Notes under the pieces: generated by a model
The model's input: the letters and a program-made list of their open reading frames with translations, nothing else
The model's database searches: none
Told to the model about the DNA's origin: nothing
Part shown: one piece after another, positions 9,707 through 19,590 of the stretch
Layout: each line of letters opens with the position of its first letter
How positions within the stretch are numbered: the first letter of the stretch is position 1
DNA from: Closterium sp. NIES-65
Taxonomy: Eukaryota; Streptophyta; Zygnematophyceae; Desmidiales; Closteriaceae
Length of the DNA stretch: 64,000 nucleotides
Assembly (NCBI GenBank): GCA_948144175.1
Contig: CANXME010002421.1
Location: forward strand, 178,006 to 242,005
Direction: 5' to 3'
Made by a program: the position numbers and the translations under genes

Positions 9707-10320
9707 CACCCCCATAGCCAAAGTGGGGTGAAATCAGCAGAGCAGGCAAAGCAGTACAAGCTCAGGGTGGATCACAATGTCACCACACATTCTGAGCACA
9801 AGTTCAAGAAGCAATAGTTAAAGTGCACAATTATCAGCAAAGCTAGTGGTGGTCACAACGGGCAGGTGAGGAGGAGGAGGGAGAGTGAGAGGAGAGGAGA
9901 TGGGAGGCGACTGCTGAAGCTGCAGACACACGGGCAACAGGAGCGGCTGGCACAGTGGCTACCGGGACAGCGCCCCGGACTACTGGAGTAACTGGCTCGG
10001 CGGCTACGAAGAGCGGCAGGAGCAACGGACCCACGGGCGACAGGCGCAGCAGGCTCACTGGGCTACCAGGACAGCGCCCCGGACTACAGGTGCTGCGGAC
10101 TACAAGACGGCAGCCTCCGCTCAACCTCCCACAAACAGTCCCACCCCCCTGACACACACCCGCTGCTACACCCCTAGCTCCACTCCCACGCACCCCCCTT
10201 AAACCCTAAACCCCAGTCTCCCACACAACCACCCCCCTCAGCGACAGCTGCAGCAGTGGGAGACGACGGAGGAGGAGAAGGAAGGGACGACACAAACGGA
10301 GCACCCCCACACCCGCAAAC

Positions 10321-10347
10321 GGGGGGGGGGGGGGGGGGGGGGGGGGG
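10321..10347. repeat. Poly-G run
   Basis: An uninterrupted run of about 26 G on plus inside the nested element. Its length in the assembly may be inexact. Confidence 0.85.
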
Positions 10348-10399
10348 ACAGTGCGCACGAGGGCGCAGACAGTAGCAGAGCGCACGGGGGCGCGAGCAC

Positions 10400-11060
10400 G
10401 AGACACGGGCAGCAACAGGCACGGGCAGCACAGGCACGGGCAGCACAGGCACGGGCAGCACAGGCACGGGCAGCAACAGGCACAGGCAGCACAGGCACGG
10501 GCAGCACAGGCACGGGCAGCACAGGCACGGGCAGCACAGGCACGGGCAGCAACAGGCACGGGCAGCACGGGCACGGGCAGCACAGGCACGGGCAGCACAG
10601 GCACGGGCAGCACAGGCACGGGCAGCAACAGGCACGGGCAGCACAGGCACGGGCAGCAACAGGCACGGGCAGCACAGGCACGGGCAGCACAGGCACGGAC
10701 AGCAACAGGCACAGGCAGCACAGGCACGGGCAACACAGGCACGGGCAGCACAGACACGGGCAGCACAGGCACGGGCAGCAACAGGCACGGGCAGCACAGG
10801 CACGGGCAGCACAGGCACGGGCAGCACAGGCACGGGCAGCAACAGGCACGGGCAGCACAGGCACGGGCAGCACAGGCACGGGCAGCACAGGCACGGGCAG
10901 CAACAGGCACAGGCAGCACAGGCACGGGCAGCACAGGCACGGGCAGCACAGGCATGGGCAGCAAAGGCACGGGCAGCAACAGGCACGGGCAGCACAGGCA
11001 CGGGCAGCAACAGGCACGGGCAGCACAGGCACGGGCAGCACAGGCACGGGCAGCACAAGG
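10400..11060. repeat. Minisatellite of GGCACGGGCAGCACA / GGCACGGGCAGCAACA units
   Basis: About 660 bp of 15- and 16-bp units alternate irregularly. Because the two unit lengths mix, all minus frames stay open and give Cys/Ala/Arg-type repeats that merely cycle through frames. I therefore do not call a gene here. Confidence 0.9.
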
Positions 11061-11109
11061 CGTACCGGGTCCAGGGGCGGCTTCTGGGGTCCAGGGGCGG
11101 CACCTGCAG

Positions 11110-11480
11110 CTGGGCGGCGGTAGCTGCTGCGGCAGAGCGGCGGCGGCTGCTGCTGCTGATAGAGCGGCGGCTGCTGCTGCTGGGTCGGTGGCGGCAGCTG
11201 CTGCAGGTCTGGCGGCGGCTGCTGCTGCAGACTCTGGCGGCGGCTGCTGCTGTAGACTCTGGCGGCGGCTGCTGCTGCAGGCTCTGGCGGCGGCTGCTGC
11301 TGCAGGCTCTGGCGGCGGCTGCTGCTGCAGACCCTGGCGGCGGCTGCTGCTGAAGACCCTGGCGGCGGCTGCTGCAGCAGGCTCTGGCGGCGGCTGCTGC
11401 TGCAGACCCTGGCGGCGGCTGCTGCTGTAGGCCTGGCGGCGGCTGCTGCTGCAGGGCGGCGGCGGCTGCTGCTGCAGGAA
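11110..11480. repeat. GGCGGCGGCTGCTGCTGCAG(A/G)C minisatellite
   Basis: Units of about 27 bp (CTGGCGGCGGCTGCTGCTGCAGGCT and variants) run for roughly 370 bp and are followed at once by a third minisatellite. The composition is CNG-rich. Confidence 0.85.
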
Positions 11481-11484
11481 CAGA

Positions 11485-11745
11485 CGGCGCCCCGCGGGTC
11501 CCGCATGGGGCGTCGCGACGAGCAGGGGCGACGCCCCGCGGGTCCCGCACGGACGTCGCGACGAGCAGGGGCGACGCCCCGCGGGTCCCGCACGGACGTC
11601 GCGACAAGTAGGGCGGCGCCGCGCGGGTCCCGCACGGACGTCGCGACGAGCAGGGGCGACGCCCCGCGGGTCCCGCACGGACGTCGCGACGAGCAGGGTG
11701 ACGCCGTGCGGGTCCCGCACGGGCGTCGCGACGAGCAGCGGGGAG
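11485..11745. repeat. 43-bp minisatellite CGTCGCGACGAGCAGGGGCGACG...
   Basis: Five to six units of about 43-45 bp, each containing GTCGCGACGAGCAGGG and CGCGGGTCCCGCACGGA. Each unit has two small palindromes (GTCGCGAC; GCGGGTCCCGC), so the array could form hairpins. Confidence 0.85.
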
Positions 11746-11920
11746 GGCAGCGCGCAGGCCCCCCGAGGGCGCTTCGAAGGACGGGAAAACCGCCGCGCGC
11801 CCCGAGCGCACGGCGGGATGAAAAACTCCGAAATCCTAAAAAAAATTTCGCCGCGCGGAGCGCGCGGCAGGAAGAAGGACTGCAGCGGAAGCATAGGGGC
11901 CCACAGGCCAAGGTAGAACG

Positions 11921-11933
11921 GGCTCTGATACCA
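11921..11933 (-). promoter_or_regulatory. Primer-binding site of the nested element
   Basis: Plus-strand GGCTCTGATACCA reads TGGTATCAGAGCC on the minus strand, directly next to the right LTR. This matches the 3' end of initiator methionine tRNA used by most plant copia elements and sets the element orientation to minus. Confidence 0.85.
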
Positions 11934-12181
11934 TGTGAAGAAACGTTCTTAGTAGGAAGGCATAGAAGCCATAGTGAGTTCAGTAGTAGAGATCGAGCTC
12001 GAGTGAGTAGGGTTAGGAGAGTCGAGAAAGTTTCAACAAAGAGGGGTTTCACTATAGAGCGAGCAGTACAAATAGGCAAGATGAAAGGTGTACCACCACA
12101 GCAGAACATTATATAACTACAGTAGTCTACACTACAGGCAGTTACAAAACAATATATAGGTTTATATATATTATTCTGACA
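11934..12181 (-). repeat. Right LTR of nested element (248 bp)
   Basis: Copy of 8202-8449 with one visible difference (ACAGCAG here, ACAACAG on the left). CCAGG follows at 12182-12186. Confidence 0.9.
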
Positions 12182-12186
12182 CCAGG
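12182..12186. repeat. Target-site duplication CCAGG, right copy
   Basis: Matches 8197-8201 and rejoins the copia LTR sequence (CCAGGCGGTTACCC) seen intact at 17846-17859. Confidence 0.9.
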
Positions 12187-12294
12187 CGGTTACCCTAACC
12201 TCCGAGGGTTGACTCGCGATGCTTCGATTCGGACTGCTTCGCTTGTGTCCTGAGTTTCGACACGACAGAGGCGCTTTAAGACTTATTGTTAACA
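12187..12294 (-). repeat. Copia left LTR, piece 3 of 3
   Basis: CGGTTACCCTAACC to TTATTGTTAACA matches the end of the right LTR (to 17960), except that the right copy ends GTTCCCGACA and this one GTTAACA. The purine tract of the copia element follows on the minus strand. Confidence 0.85.
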
Positions 12295-12425
12295 ACACTC
12301 CCCTTCGCTTCTTGAGTGTCGCTAATGGTGACGTGGCCTTGTCCAGTCAGCAGCATGCAGTACTCGAACTTCTGTTTTCCGAGTTTCTTGAACAAGTAAT
12401 CGGCTGCCATCTCGGACGTGGGACA

Positions 12426-13870
12426 CTAGGATAATCCGAGTTTCCCTTTCTCGATCTCGTCTTTCACGAAGAAGTATCGCAGAGCGATATGCTTCGTTCT
12501 GTTCGCGAATCCGCTTTTGTTGGTGATGCGAATTGCAGATTGGTTGTCGCAGAATAGGGTGAAGTTGGGTAACTCGGCTAACCTTGCTTCTTCCAGCAGC
12601 TCGCGAAGGTAGAGTCCTTCCTTGGTGGCTGAGCAGAGGGTGATATATTGTGCTTCAGCTGAAGAGAGAGCGATTAGTTCCTGCTTGCTCGACTGCCAGG
12701 AGATAGGTCCGATAGGCTCGAGACGATAGACGTAGCCAGTGCGAGAGCGCCTATTGTCGGAATCGCCGGCATGATCGGCATCGACGTAGCCGATTAGTTT
12801 CGTGGTCGTAGTTTCGTTTTTGTAGTAAGTCAGGCCGATCGTCGGAGTGCTCACGAAGTAGTGTAGTGCGCGATCGAGCTCCGCCAGGTGCTCTGCTTCG
12901 GGTTTCTTGAGGTAGGTAGCGAGTTGGCTTGCGGAGTAAGATAGATCCGGGCGGCAGGTGACGGCTGCGAAGAGGAGGCAGCCCAGTTTCCTCTGGTAGT
13001 CTCGTATTCCGGCAGCTTTGAGTGGAGCGGAATTTCCTTTGTTACTTCCTGCCGTGTAGCGGTATGGCGTGGCGATAGCGGTAGGTGTGAGCGAGAAGCG
13101 CTTGGAGATAGTGTCGGCGTATTTCTCGGCGCTTAAGTAGATAGCATTTTCTTCTTCGCGGATGTTGAGCCCGAGGTACTGAATGACGGTAGAAGAAACC
13201 GTGAGCGTGAGGTCCTTCTGCAGCTCCCCTTCGAACCAGGTGGTGATGTCGTCGGTGGAGCCGATGTAGAGTAGGTCGTCGACGTAGACGATCAGTAGGA
13301 TGTAATCGGCGTCTTTAGTGAATCGATACATTCCTTGGTCGTGCGGCAGTTGGCGGAATCCGATGCGAGTGAGTCGGGTGTGTAGGTGCTGTTGCCACAG
13401 CCGCGGGGCTTGTTTGATTCCGTAGAGCGATTTCAGTAGCTGGCAGACCTGATTGGGGTTTCCGTGGGTACCGTGTGGGAGTTCGACGAAGATTTCGGCG
13501 TCGACGGGTGCGTAGAGAAATGCGTTGACGACATCGATTTGTCGCAGTTTCTTCTTCTTCATGGCGGCAACGGCGAGAAGAATTCGAAGAGAGGTATGTT
13601 GACTAACTGGGGCGAATGTCTCGGTGAAGTCTCGTCCTTGCTCTTGGTCGAATCCACGCACGACCCAGCGTGCTTTGAACTTCTCGATTGTGCCGTCTGC
13701 TTTCGTTTTGATGCGGAAGACCCATTTCCCGGTGAGAATGGTCTTGTTCCTTGCCACGCTTGCGGGAACGACCTTCCAAGTGTTGCGTCCCTCCAGTGCC
13801 TTTAACTCTCTGTCCATGGCTTCGCGCCATTTCTCCCTGTGTTCCCCCCCCAGAGCCTGCTGAACCGTCG
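12426..13870 (-). CDS. Copia reverse transcriptase and RNase H
   Basis: This is the 3' half of the copia Pol. From the listed methionine at 13817 it has 463 residues, but the frame is open upstream (TVQQALGGEHREKWREA leads into MDRELKALE), so the true product is a continuation of the integrase polyprotein. Reverse-transcriptase blocks are intact: KWVFRIKTKADGTIEKFKAR, QIDVVNAFLYA, LKSLYGIKQAPRLW and the active site YVDDLLYIGS at about residue 178. RNase H follows with GYVDADHAGD, WQSSKQELIALSSAEAQY and FCDNQSAIRI. It is one frame off from the Gag-integrase ORF; the shift lies near 13900-13930. The enzyme would copy the element RNA to cDNA if translated. Confidence 0.9.
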
Positions 13871-13878
13871 CAGGCTCC

Positions 13879-16800
13879 TTAGGAAGTGCGTTGCCGTGGA
13901 CTGCGGTGACGAGGCCGAGGATTTGCAGTCCAGTCTGTGAGTATCGGGGGAGTTGGATCCTCGGGATAAGCTGCTTCGTCTCCCGCTTCTGGATCGGGTA
14001 TGAAATTTGGCCCTATCCGTTCTGCTTCGTTTGTGTTGACTTTCGCAGGTGTTACGTAACCGTTGTCGGCGAAGTGATAGAAGACTTCGGCGTTGGCACT
14101 GTCGCGAGGATTGTCTTCGTCCATGGGCACGTCGACGGAGCAGTACGGGAGAGGTCCGGTTTCTTCCGATGCGTTGTCGACGTTCTGTTCATCCCAGTCT
14201 GCTTCGTCCGTTGCTGAGGCGAAGGCTCGGTCACCATGAAAACCACCTGTGGGGTCTTGATTCTCGTGCAAGTTGGCGAGGTACGTTTGAAGGGTGAGTC
14301 GCTCGTAGAAGATCACATCACGTGCTGCTACTGTTTCCTTTGAGTGGACATCGAAAATTTTCCACGCGTTGTAATTTTTCTCGATGCCGAGGTGTAGTCC
14401 CCACTGTGCCCGTTGTGAAAATCTTCCCGCTCGTGCTTCTGGGGGTCGGTACTGCACCATGCATCCGAAAACTCGTAACATTCTTGTGCTGCCCTGCTTT
14501 CCTGTCCACAGCAGATGCGGTGATGCGTTGTTCGGGAGTGACGACGACGACAGCAAGTTGTGCAGCATGACAGCATGGTCCATTGCTGCAGGCCACTGGT
14601 GGTTGGGTAGCCGCATGCCACGTAGCAGTTTGCGCATGCTGTTCTGCAGAGTCCTGTTCATTCTTTCTGCAACACCTTGCTGCTGATGGGCGTAGGGAAG
14701 GGAGAGGAGTTGCTTGATTCCCCTTTCCGCCAGGTACTGCTTGAAGCGCTGAGAGGTGTATTCTCCTCCTCCGTCTGATTGGAAGTTTTTCAGCTGTGTT
14801 CCTGATTCCCTCTCTGCTACCGGTAGCCAAGCGGCGAACGCTGCGAGTGCCATGTCGCGGCTGGGTAGGTTTCGATGCCAGACGTATCGAGTGGCGGCGT
14901 CGATGAAGGTTATTGTGTAATTGTAGGTGACTTGTCCTGGTTCTCGATTGAAGAGGATGTCGCTGTATACTTTCTCGAGTGGTGCGTATGCAGGTGCGCT
15001 CGGGTTGTGGTGAGAAGAAAACGGTCGATGGGGTAAGTCGGCTTCGGGGCAGATGAGACAAGTTCCTCGTGCCCGTTGAAGTTCTCTGCCGTCGGGTAGT
15101 AGTAGCGAATCTTTGTCGAGGACTCCTGCTCGTATTGTGTTATTTAATACTGTGTTGCTTGGATGTCCTGTGCGTGCGTGCCAGATGTCTTCAGGAGCGC
15201 GATGTCCGGGTGAGCGTTGATACGCGTCGGAGTTGGAGTAGAAGCTGGCGACGACATTGGCGCTTCTGTGGACTTCTCGTTGAGTCGGGTTCAGTTGCTG
15301 TGCGGGTGTTGGTGGTGCTTCGTGGACGATGACTGGTGTCGTTGGTCCTGCTGCTGCCGATGATGTTTCTGCTGCTGTCGATGTTGTCTCTGCTGCTGCC
15401 GATGTTGTCTCTGCTGCTGCCGATGTTGTCTCTGCTGCTGCCGATGTTGTCTCTGCTGCTGTCGATGTTGTCTCTGCTAGTGCCGTTTGTTGAATTGTTG
15501 CTAACGCTCGTGTTCGTTCTGCTTCAGGGATGATGTGCGAGTACCAGAAACCTCCCGGGCTGAAGTCGGGATCGAGATCCGGGGGATGTGTCCAATCGGC
15601 GAAGTTGACGATGGCGTCGCTATCTGCAGTGCCAAGGTCGGGGACGAAATCGAGGACGAAGACGTTGTTCTTCAAGACTGCTCTTCCGATGTAGAGGCCG
15701 CCCTTCCCGTGGTATAGTTTAAACTCCTGGGTGGTGCTGTCGGCTTCCAAGTGGATGCCTTTCGCCATCAGCTGGCTGACACTAAGTAAGTTATAACCGA
15801 GTCCTTCTGCGATGAGTACCTTTGACATGTGCAGTATGAATTTTGTCTCTCTTGATTGAAGCTGAACTACTCCTTGTCGTCGTGTGCGCAGGTTCTGGTT
15901 GTTGGCTACCGTGATGACTACTTCTCGCTGGAGTCGATGTTCGCGTTGAACGAAGCGTCCCGAGGAGCACATATGTTGTCCGCAGCAACCGTCCAGGAAC
16001 CAGGTGTCTTGCCCGGACGGTTCGCTTTGAGCGATGGCGGCGTACGTCGGATTCGGTTGGAGTGACTCGTGGCGAGGCGTCCTGTTGTCGAGCTCTTCTT
16101 CCGGTGAGTAGTGAGGTGGTGATTTGGTTGTGGACGAATCAGTTATCTTCACCATGCAATTGACAATGTTTCTTGCTCCTTGTGCAGATTGTCCTGTTGG
16201 AGTCGTTGAAGCTTGGATTGAGGTCGTCGGATTTGCTTGTGTTGAGGCAACTTGGGAGCTTGAAGGCCGGAGTTGTCGCTGTGGTGTTGTCTGACGAGAC
16301 GGGCAGTGCGTGCGAGGGTGTCCCGAAGTCTTGCAGATGTGGCAAAACGGAGGTACCGTCTTCACTTGTTGCTGTTGTCGATTGTTGTTGTTGTTGTATC
16401 GTCGCTGAATGTGAAACGCAAACTCCGGTGCTAATGTTTTCTTCTTGTGTCTTTCTTCTTGCAGGTCCATGTCCTGCTGCTCGGCATGAATTTCGGCGCA
16501 GAGTGCCGCTTCGGAAATCCTCCCGTGTGCTCGTAATATGGCGCGAGTGGAGCGCCAGTGGGGGCCGAGACCGCCGATGACCACCGTGACAAAGGCGTCT
16601 TTTGAAATCGACCCTCCGCATCGAAGAAGCTTGTCGCGCAGTTCGCGGCAGCGGCTGATATAAGCCATGCCTTTCTCGCCTGGTTTCATTTCAATTGTTG
16701 TCAGCTGCACCATTAACCTGCTTTGATTTACGCTGTCTGTTGCTTGATACAGGTTCTTCAGGTGGTTGTACGCGAGCTCCGCGGAGTTGCCGTAGCCTCG

Positions 16801-17463
16801 GTAAGTCCTGATGTTCTGATGCTGGGTCGGGGTGATGTTTCTTAGCAGTATCGTGTACGCCATCATTGATTGATAGGTGTACTGCTGCTTCTCATATTGT
16901 GTCCCGTTTGTTGGATATGGCAGGGACTCGTCGAAGAAGCCGAGAATCTGTGCTCCTTCCATCATCAGTTCGAACTCGAACGACCAGGTGAAGAAGTCTT
17001 TTCTGTCGAAAGGCTTTGTCGTTTGCAGCTTGAGAACATGCGCGAATTGCGATTGAACTTGTAATGCGTCCAATGCCCTTTCTTGTGCCGGTGCAGATTG
17101 CGGTTGCGGCATGAAGCTGACGGAGCCACGCTGGGGCTCGTACGGCGCAAAGGTAGGCTGCTGTTGTTGTTGTTGTCGAATTCCGCGTGCGTAGGATGAG
17201 CCGTCGAGACTCATAGGAGTTACGTTGTTGTTGTTGCTGTTGTTTTACTGCGCAGGTACTCCTTGCTGGTGCTGCTCGTAGAAGGACATGAAGGAGAAGA
17301 ATTTCTCCATCATGCTTGGATCGAAGCCTGCGGGCGTTTCCGTAGACCCAGCTGCTGGTCTCGTGGTAGTCCCTTCTTCCGTCTGTAGACCAGAGACAGG
17401 AGGTGGAGTAGGGGTAGTGCCTGGAGAACCGTTGGAGGAGCTCCTCTCCTTCCTAGTAGACAT
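13879..17463 (-). CDS. Copia Gag, protease and integrase (one internal stop)
   Basis: The probable original start is ATG at 17463 (MSTRKERSSS). A TAA at 17245-17247 interrupts the frame after GVPAQ; it reopens in the same frame and continues from ATG 17214 for 1,111 residues. From that second ATG: Gag core at about 60-265 (TKPFDRKDFFTWSFEFELMM), zinc knuckle CHICKTSGHPRTHC at 291-304, a protease-like block WFLDGCCGQHMC near 408, a six-copy ETTS(A/T)AA repeat near 593-625, a pre-integrase HARTGHPS...C-X2-C region near 679-722, and integrase with D752 (YSDIL), D814 (FQSDGGGEY) and E850 (GVAERMNRTL), i.e. a DD35E triad. The C-terminus (PRPRHRSPRQRTS) is out-of-frame tail caused by the frameshift before reverse transcriptase. 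The protease block lacks the usual D-(S/T)-G. Confidence 0.9.
15350..15480 (-). repeat. 21-bp in-frame repeat inside copia polyprotein (ETTSAAA)
   Basis: Plus strand shows GTTTCTGCTGCTGTCGATGTT-type units of about 21 bp, six in a row, encoding (A/T)AAETTS on minus. They sit in the linker between protease and integrase. Confidence 0.85.
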
Positions 17464-17508
17464 GTCTTCCTTGTATTAAGTATTAAGAGAAAAAGTAACT
17501 TTGAACTC

Positions 17509-17525
17509 TGTCTGCTCTCATACCA
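17509..17525 (-). promoter_or_regulatory. Primer-binding site of the copia element
   Basis: Plus-strand GCTCTCATACCA next to the right LTR reads TGGTATGAGAGC on minus, one base off the classical initiator-Met site TGGTATCAGAGC. Sets element polarity to minus. Confidence 0.75.
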
Positions 17526-17960
17526 TGTTGGGCTGAGATGCCCTAGGATCTTTGTAGAGTTAAAGTCTAAGTAGGATTGTAATAGCGGAAGCGTTTGAAT
17601 GAAAAGTCCTTGAACCACCTTGCGCTAGTATGTGAGGGCAAAGTAAGTTAATTAAAACAAGCAAATACAAGGCTTTATATAAAAGTACAAGGAATACGAA
17701 TAGATATATTTAAACTGTTTTGCTGTTGCGATTCGATACAGTGCGACTCGGGCAACTGCTCAATGTCGAGTCAGTTGTGTGTCCTTGCTGTTGCGCTGTA
17801 TTTGTCAAGTCAAAGGTCGCTGACTTTTGACCTTCGCGTAACCTCCAGGCGGTTACCCTAACCTCCGAGGGTTGACTCGCGATGCTTCGATTTGGACTGC
17901 TTCGCTTGTGTCATGAGTTTCGACACGACAGAGGCGCTTTAAGACTTATTGTTCCCGACA
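17526..17960 (-). repeat. Copia right LTR, complete (435 bp)
   Basis: Runs from TGTTGGGCTGAG to GTTCCCGACA with TG...CA ends. It is the intact reference that shows where the left LTR is interrupted. Confidence 0.9.
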
Positions 17961-17965
17961 CACAG
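17961..17965. repeat. Copia target-site duplication CACAG, right copy
   Basis: Matches 5706-5710 exactly. Confidence 0.9.
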
Positions 17966-17995
17966 GACGACTACTACTACCAACCGAGATTCTAA
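17966..17995 (+). pseudogene. Orphaned last codons of the fucosyltransferase
   Basis: Directly after the duplication CACAG, the sequence reads GAC GAC TAC TAC TAC CAA CCG AGA TTC TAA. Joined in phase to DSAQ at 5710, it gives the ancestral C-terminus DDYYYQPRF and a stop. This phase match across 12 kb shows that the retrotransposon landed in the last coding exon. The fragment is now cut off from the gene. Confidence 0.75.
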
Positions 17996-18918
17996 GTCCA
18001 AGGGCCTCTGGCCAGGCCTGTTTCTTCCACGAGTAATTAATTCCGATTTTTTTTTTAAAAATCAGAGTGGATATTTCAAGATTCATTTCAGGGTGTGGCC
18101 AGTGCAGCATGATTTTCAGTGTTTTTTTATTTATCGTTTCAATCTACCTGCCTTTATAGGAAGATTTCGAAATGAGTTACAGCAACTCCAACCCTGGGTC
18201 AACCCCTGGCCGCCTGTGTTCTTTGTGTGTTGGAAGTACAGATAGACGGTGACAGGCGAATGAGACGTGTAGCGGTTTGCCAGACAGCAATGCACTGTTG
18301 GTTGGACAGGAACGTGAGGACCTCGAGATTCCCTTTTCTCCTCGTTAGGGTTGCGAAACAAATCATCATTCGCGAATGTTTGCGAGATTGACGGAACCAA
18401 CAGCAACTCGTGTTGGTGCCTGCTCCGTGGTGCCACCGACGGAAACGGAATCGCGACGAGCCACGAAACGCGTGGGGCGTCAGTGCCGTGCAGGTTTGGC
18501 GCGAAACCAAGGGCAGGGAAGGGGCAGTTCCCAGAGCAGACACGAACCAGACCATGCCAGGCCAGGCCTGGCCACACAACAGGGCAGGCTCGAGGGCGGG
18601 CAAACTGCGTCTCCTTTCAAAACTTTGGGATTACCGAGCCGAAATCCGTCTGTGAGAGGAGCTTGGGGGCAGGAAGCAGAGGGAGTGTCGTGCAGACAAG
18701 ATGCTATGGCCATCAGTGGCTGGAGATAGCTTATTTGTACGGAACTAGAAGCTTGTTGCTGATCTTAGCTTACTGACCTAACTAACCGCGTCCTGTAATT
18801 AAGTTATGTTATTTATGGGTCACGCCTGCTTACCTACTAGCAACGGATAGCCTATTTTTTTCGTGCATCCGTTCTTAGGTTCGTTTTAGGATTGTAATGC
18901 TTGTAGTTTTTCGCGACA
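17996..18918. other. Former fucosyltransferase 3' region and spacer to next gene
   Basis: Probably the ancestral 3' untranslated region of the fucosyltransferase followed by the promoter of the giant gene. ORFs of 98-148 codons occur on both strands with no recognisable domain. An AT-rich TTTTTTTTTAAAAATC stretch is at 18048-18063. No RNA gene or mobile-element end was seen. Confidence 0.5.
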
Positions 18919-19213
18919 ATGGCGAGTCTTTGGGGTTCGCGACGCACGTCTAGACAGCTCACGCGCGAATCGAAACGCGAGAAAAGCAAAAGGCCCGAAG
19001 AGCCGAATGAATTAGACTTAACTCGCCTGCAGTCCACTAACTCTAGGACTCGCAAGAAGGCGGAGCTTATCAAGAAAGCCAGCGACTCGCGACGCCGGTT
19101 CCACTTTAGAGAGCTCTTGTGTATCGCGATTCCACCAAACGCGACGCTAGAAGACGGTCATCTGCCATGGCCGCTTTGTTCCCCACCCACCACACCCGAC
19201 GCATCAGGCAGAG
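18919..19213 (+). CDS. Candidate first exon of the giant NAP/SET-like gene
   Basis: ATG at 18919 has a strong plant-type context (CGACAATGGCG). The frame gives a basic, mixed-composition N-terminus: MASLWGSRRTSRQLTRESKR, then NELDLTRLQSTNSRTRKKAEL and HFRELLCIAIPP. A donor GCAGAG|GTCAGT at 19213 leaves phase 1, which matches the phase needed by the acceptor at 19838 (giving ASGRG-LTWFPN). The Arg/Lys-rich start could be a nuclear localisation signal. I recognise no family. The link to the downstream exons rests on phase and proximity only. Confidence 0.4.
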
Positions 19214-19429
19214 GTCAGTTCCAAACGCAATTGTCAGATGTCAGTACCGTTACCGTTACAGTTGTTCATTAGACGAGGTTGTGAATTTGACGACTACCGC
19301 TCTCCACTACTTGAAGAGCCCCTATTTTCCAGAGAAACCATCAGAACGCCATCAGTGGAACCAGCAACCGCCCTGATCGCTAATAGATCTCTGAAGATAC
19401 ACTCGCTCTTCCAAGAACTCGATACGTTC

Positions 19430-19590
19430 ATAGAATTCTCTTTTAGTATTCGCACCCCGCGGATTTGCGATCCTGTACAGACCCGTATGCCATTCTGGCT
19501 ATTAGCTGCGACTTTTGAGGCGCCTCAGAAGTCATTTGCACCCTGCGGATTTGGGATCCCTTACAGACCCATATGCTAATCTGGCGATTA
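19430..19590. repeat. Imperfect direct repeat in putative intron 1
   Basis: GCACCCCGCGGATTTGCGATCC...CAGACCCGTATGCCATTCTGG and GCACCCTGCGGATTTGGGATCC...CAGACCCATATGCTAATCTGG are two copies about 85 bp apart. No coding sense seen. The rest of 19214-19838 is pyrimidine-rich toward the acceptor. Confidence 0.7.

Larger units (their letters stand above)
8202..12181 (-). mobile_element. Nested copia-type element with three LTRs, no recognisable pol
   Basis: Outer LTRs of 248 bp (8202-8449 and 11934-12181) both run TGTGAAGAAACG...TATTCTGACA, differ at one position that I can see, and are flanked by CCAGG duplications. The minus-strand sequence after the right LTR, TGGTATCAGAGCCC, is the classical initiator-Met primer-binding site of plant copia elements; a purine tract TATGGGGGCG abuts the left LTR. 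A third, divergent LTR lies in the middle (9498-9706) with its own primer-site-like and purine-tract-like neighbours. The interior has long open frames on the minus strand, but in all three frames at once and over minisatellites, and no Gag, integrase or polymerase motif. It was probably mobilised in trans. Confidence 0.8.
5711..17960 (-). mobile_element. Ty1/copia LTR retrotransposon with two nested insertions
   Basis: The element spans 12.25 kb on the minus strand, of which about 6.1 kb is its own sequence and the rest is nested insertion. The right LTR (5' LTR of the element) is 17526-17960. The left LTR survives in three pieces, 5711-5852, 8020-8201 and 12187-12294, which together make 432 bp and align to the right LTR with about half a dozen visible differences plus a small indel at the end. 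Both outer ends have the duplication CACAG. On the minus strand a primer-binding site resembling the initiator-Met type (TGGTATGAGAGC) follows the right LTR, and a purine tract (AAGAAGCGAAGGGGAGTG) precedes the left one. Coding order is Gag, protease, integrase, reverse transcriptase, RNase H, which defines copia. One nonsense codon and one frameshift make it non-autonomous now. High LTR similarity argues for a recent insertion. Confidence 0.9.

Noticed and set aside
9843..10193. Minus-strand ORF of 116 codons inside the three-LTR element
   Set aside because: Low complexity, no Gag or Pol motif, and no counterpart in the other half of the element.
10174..12298. Minus-strand ORFs of 545, 562 and 686 codons in all three frames
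   Set aside because: They are open because the minisatellites beneath have no stop in any frame, and their translations cycle through the same Cys/Ala/Leu patterns. No start context, domain or unique sequence.
18131..18776. ORFs of 117-148 codons on both strands between the copia element and the giant gene
   Set aside because: They are mutually overlapping, lie where the displaced 3' untranslated region should be, and have no recognisable domain.
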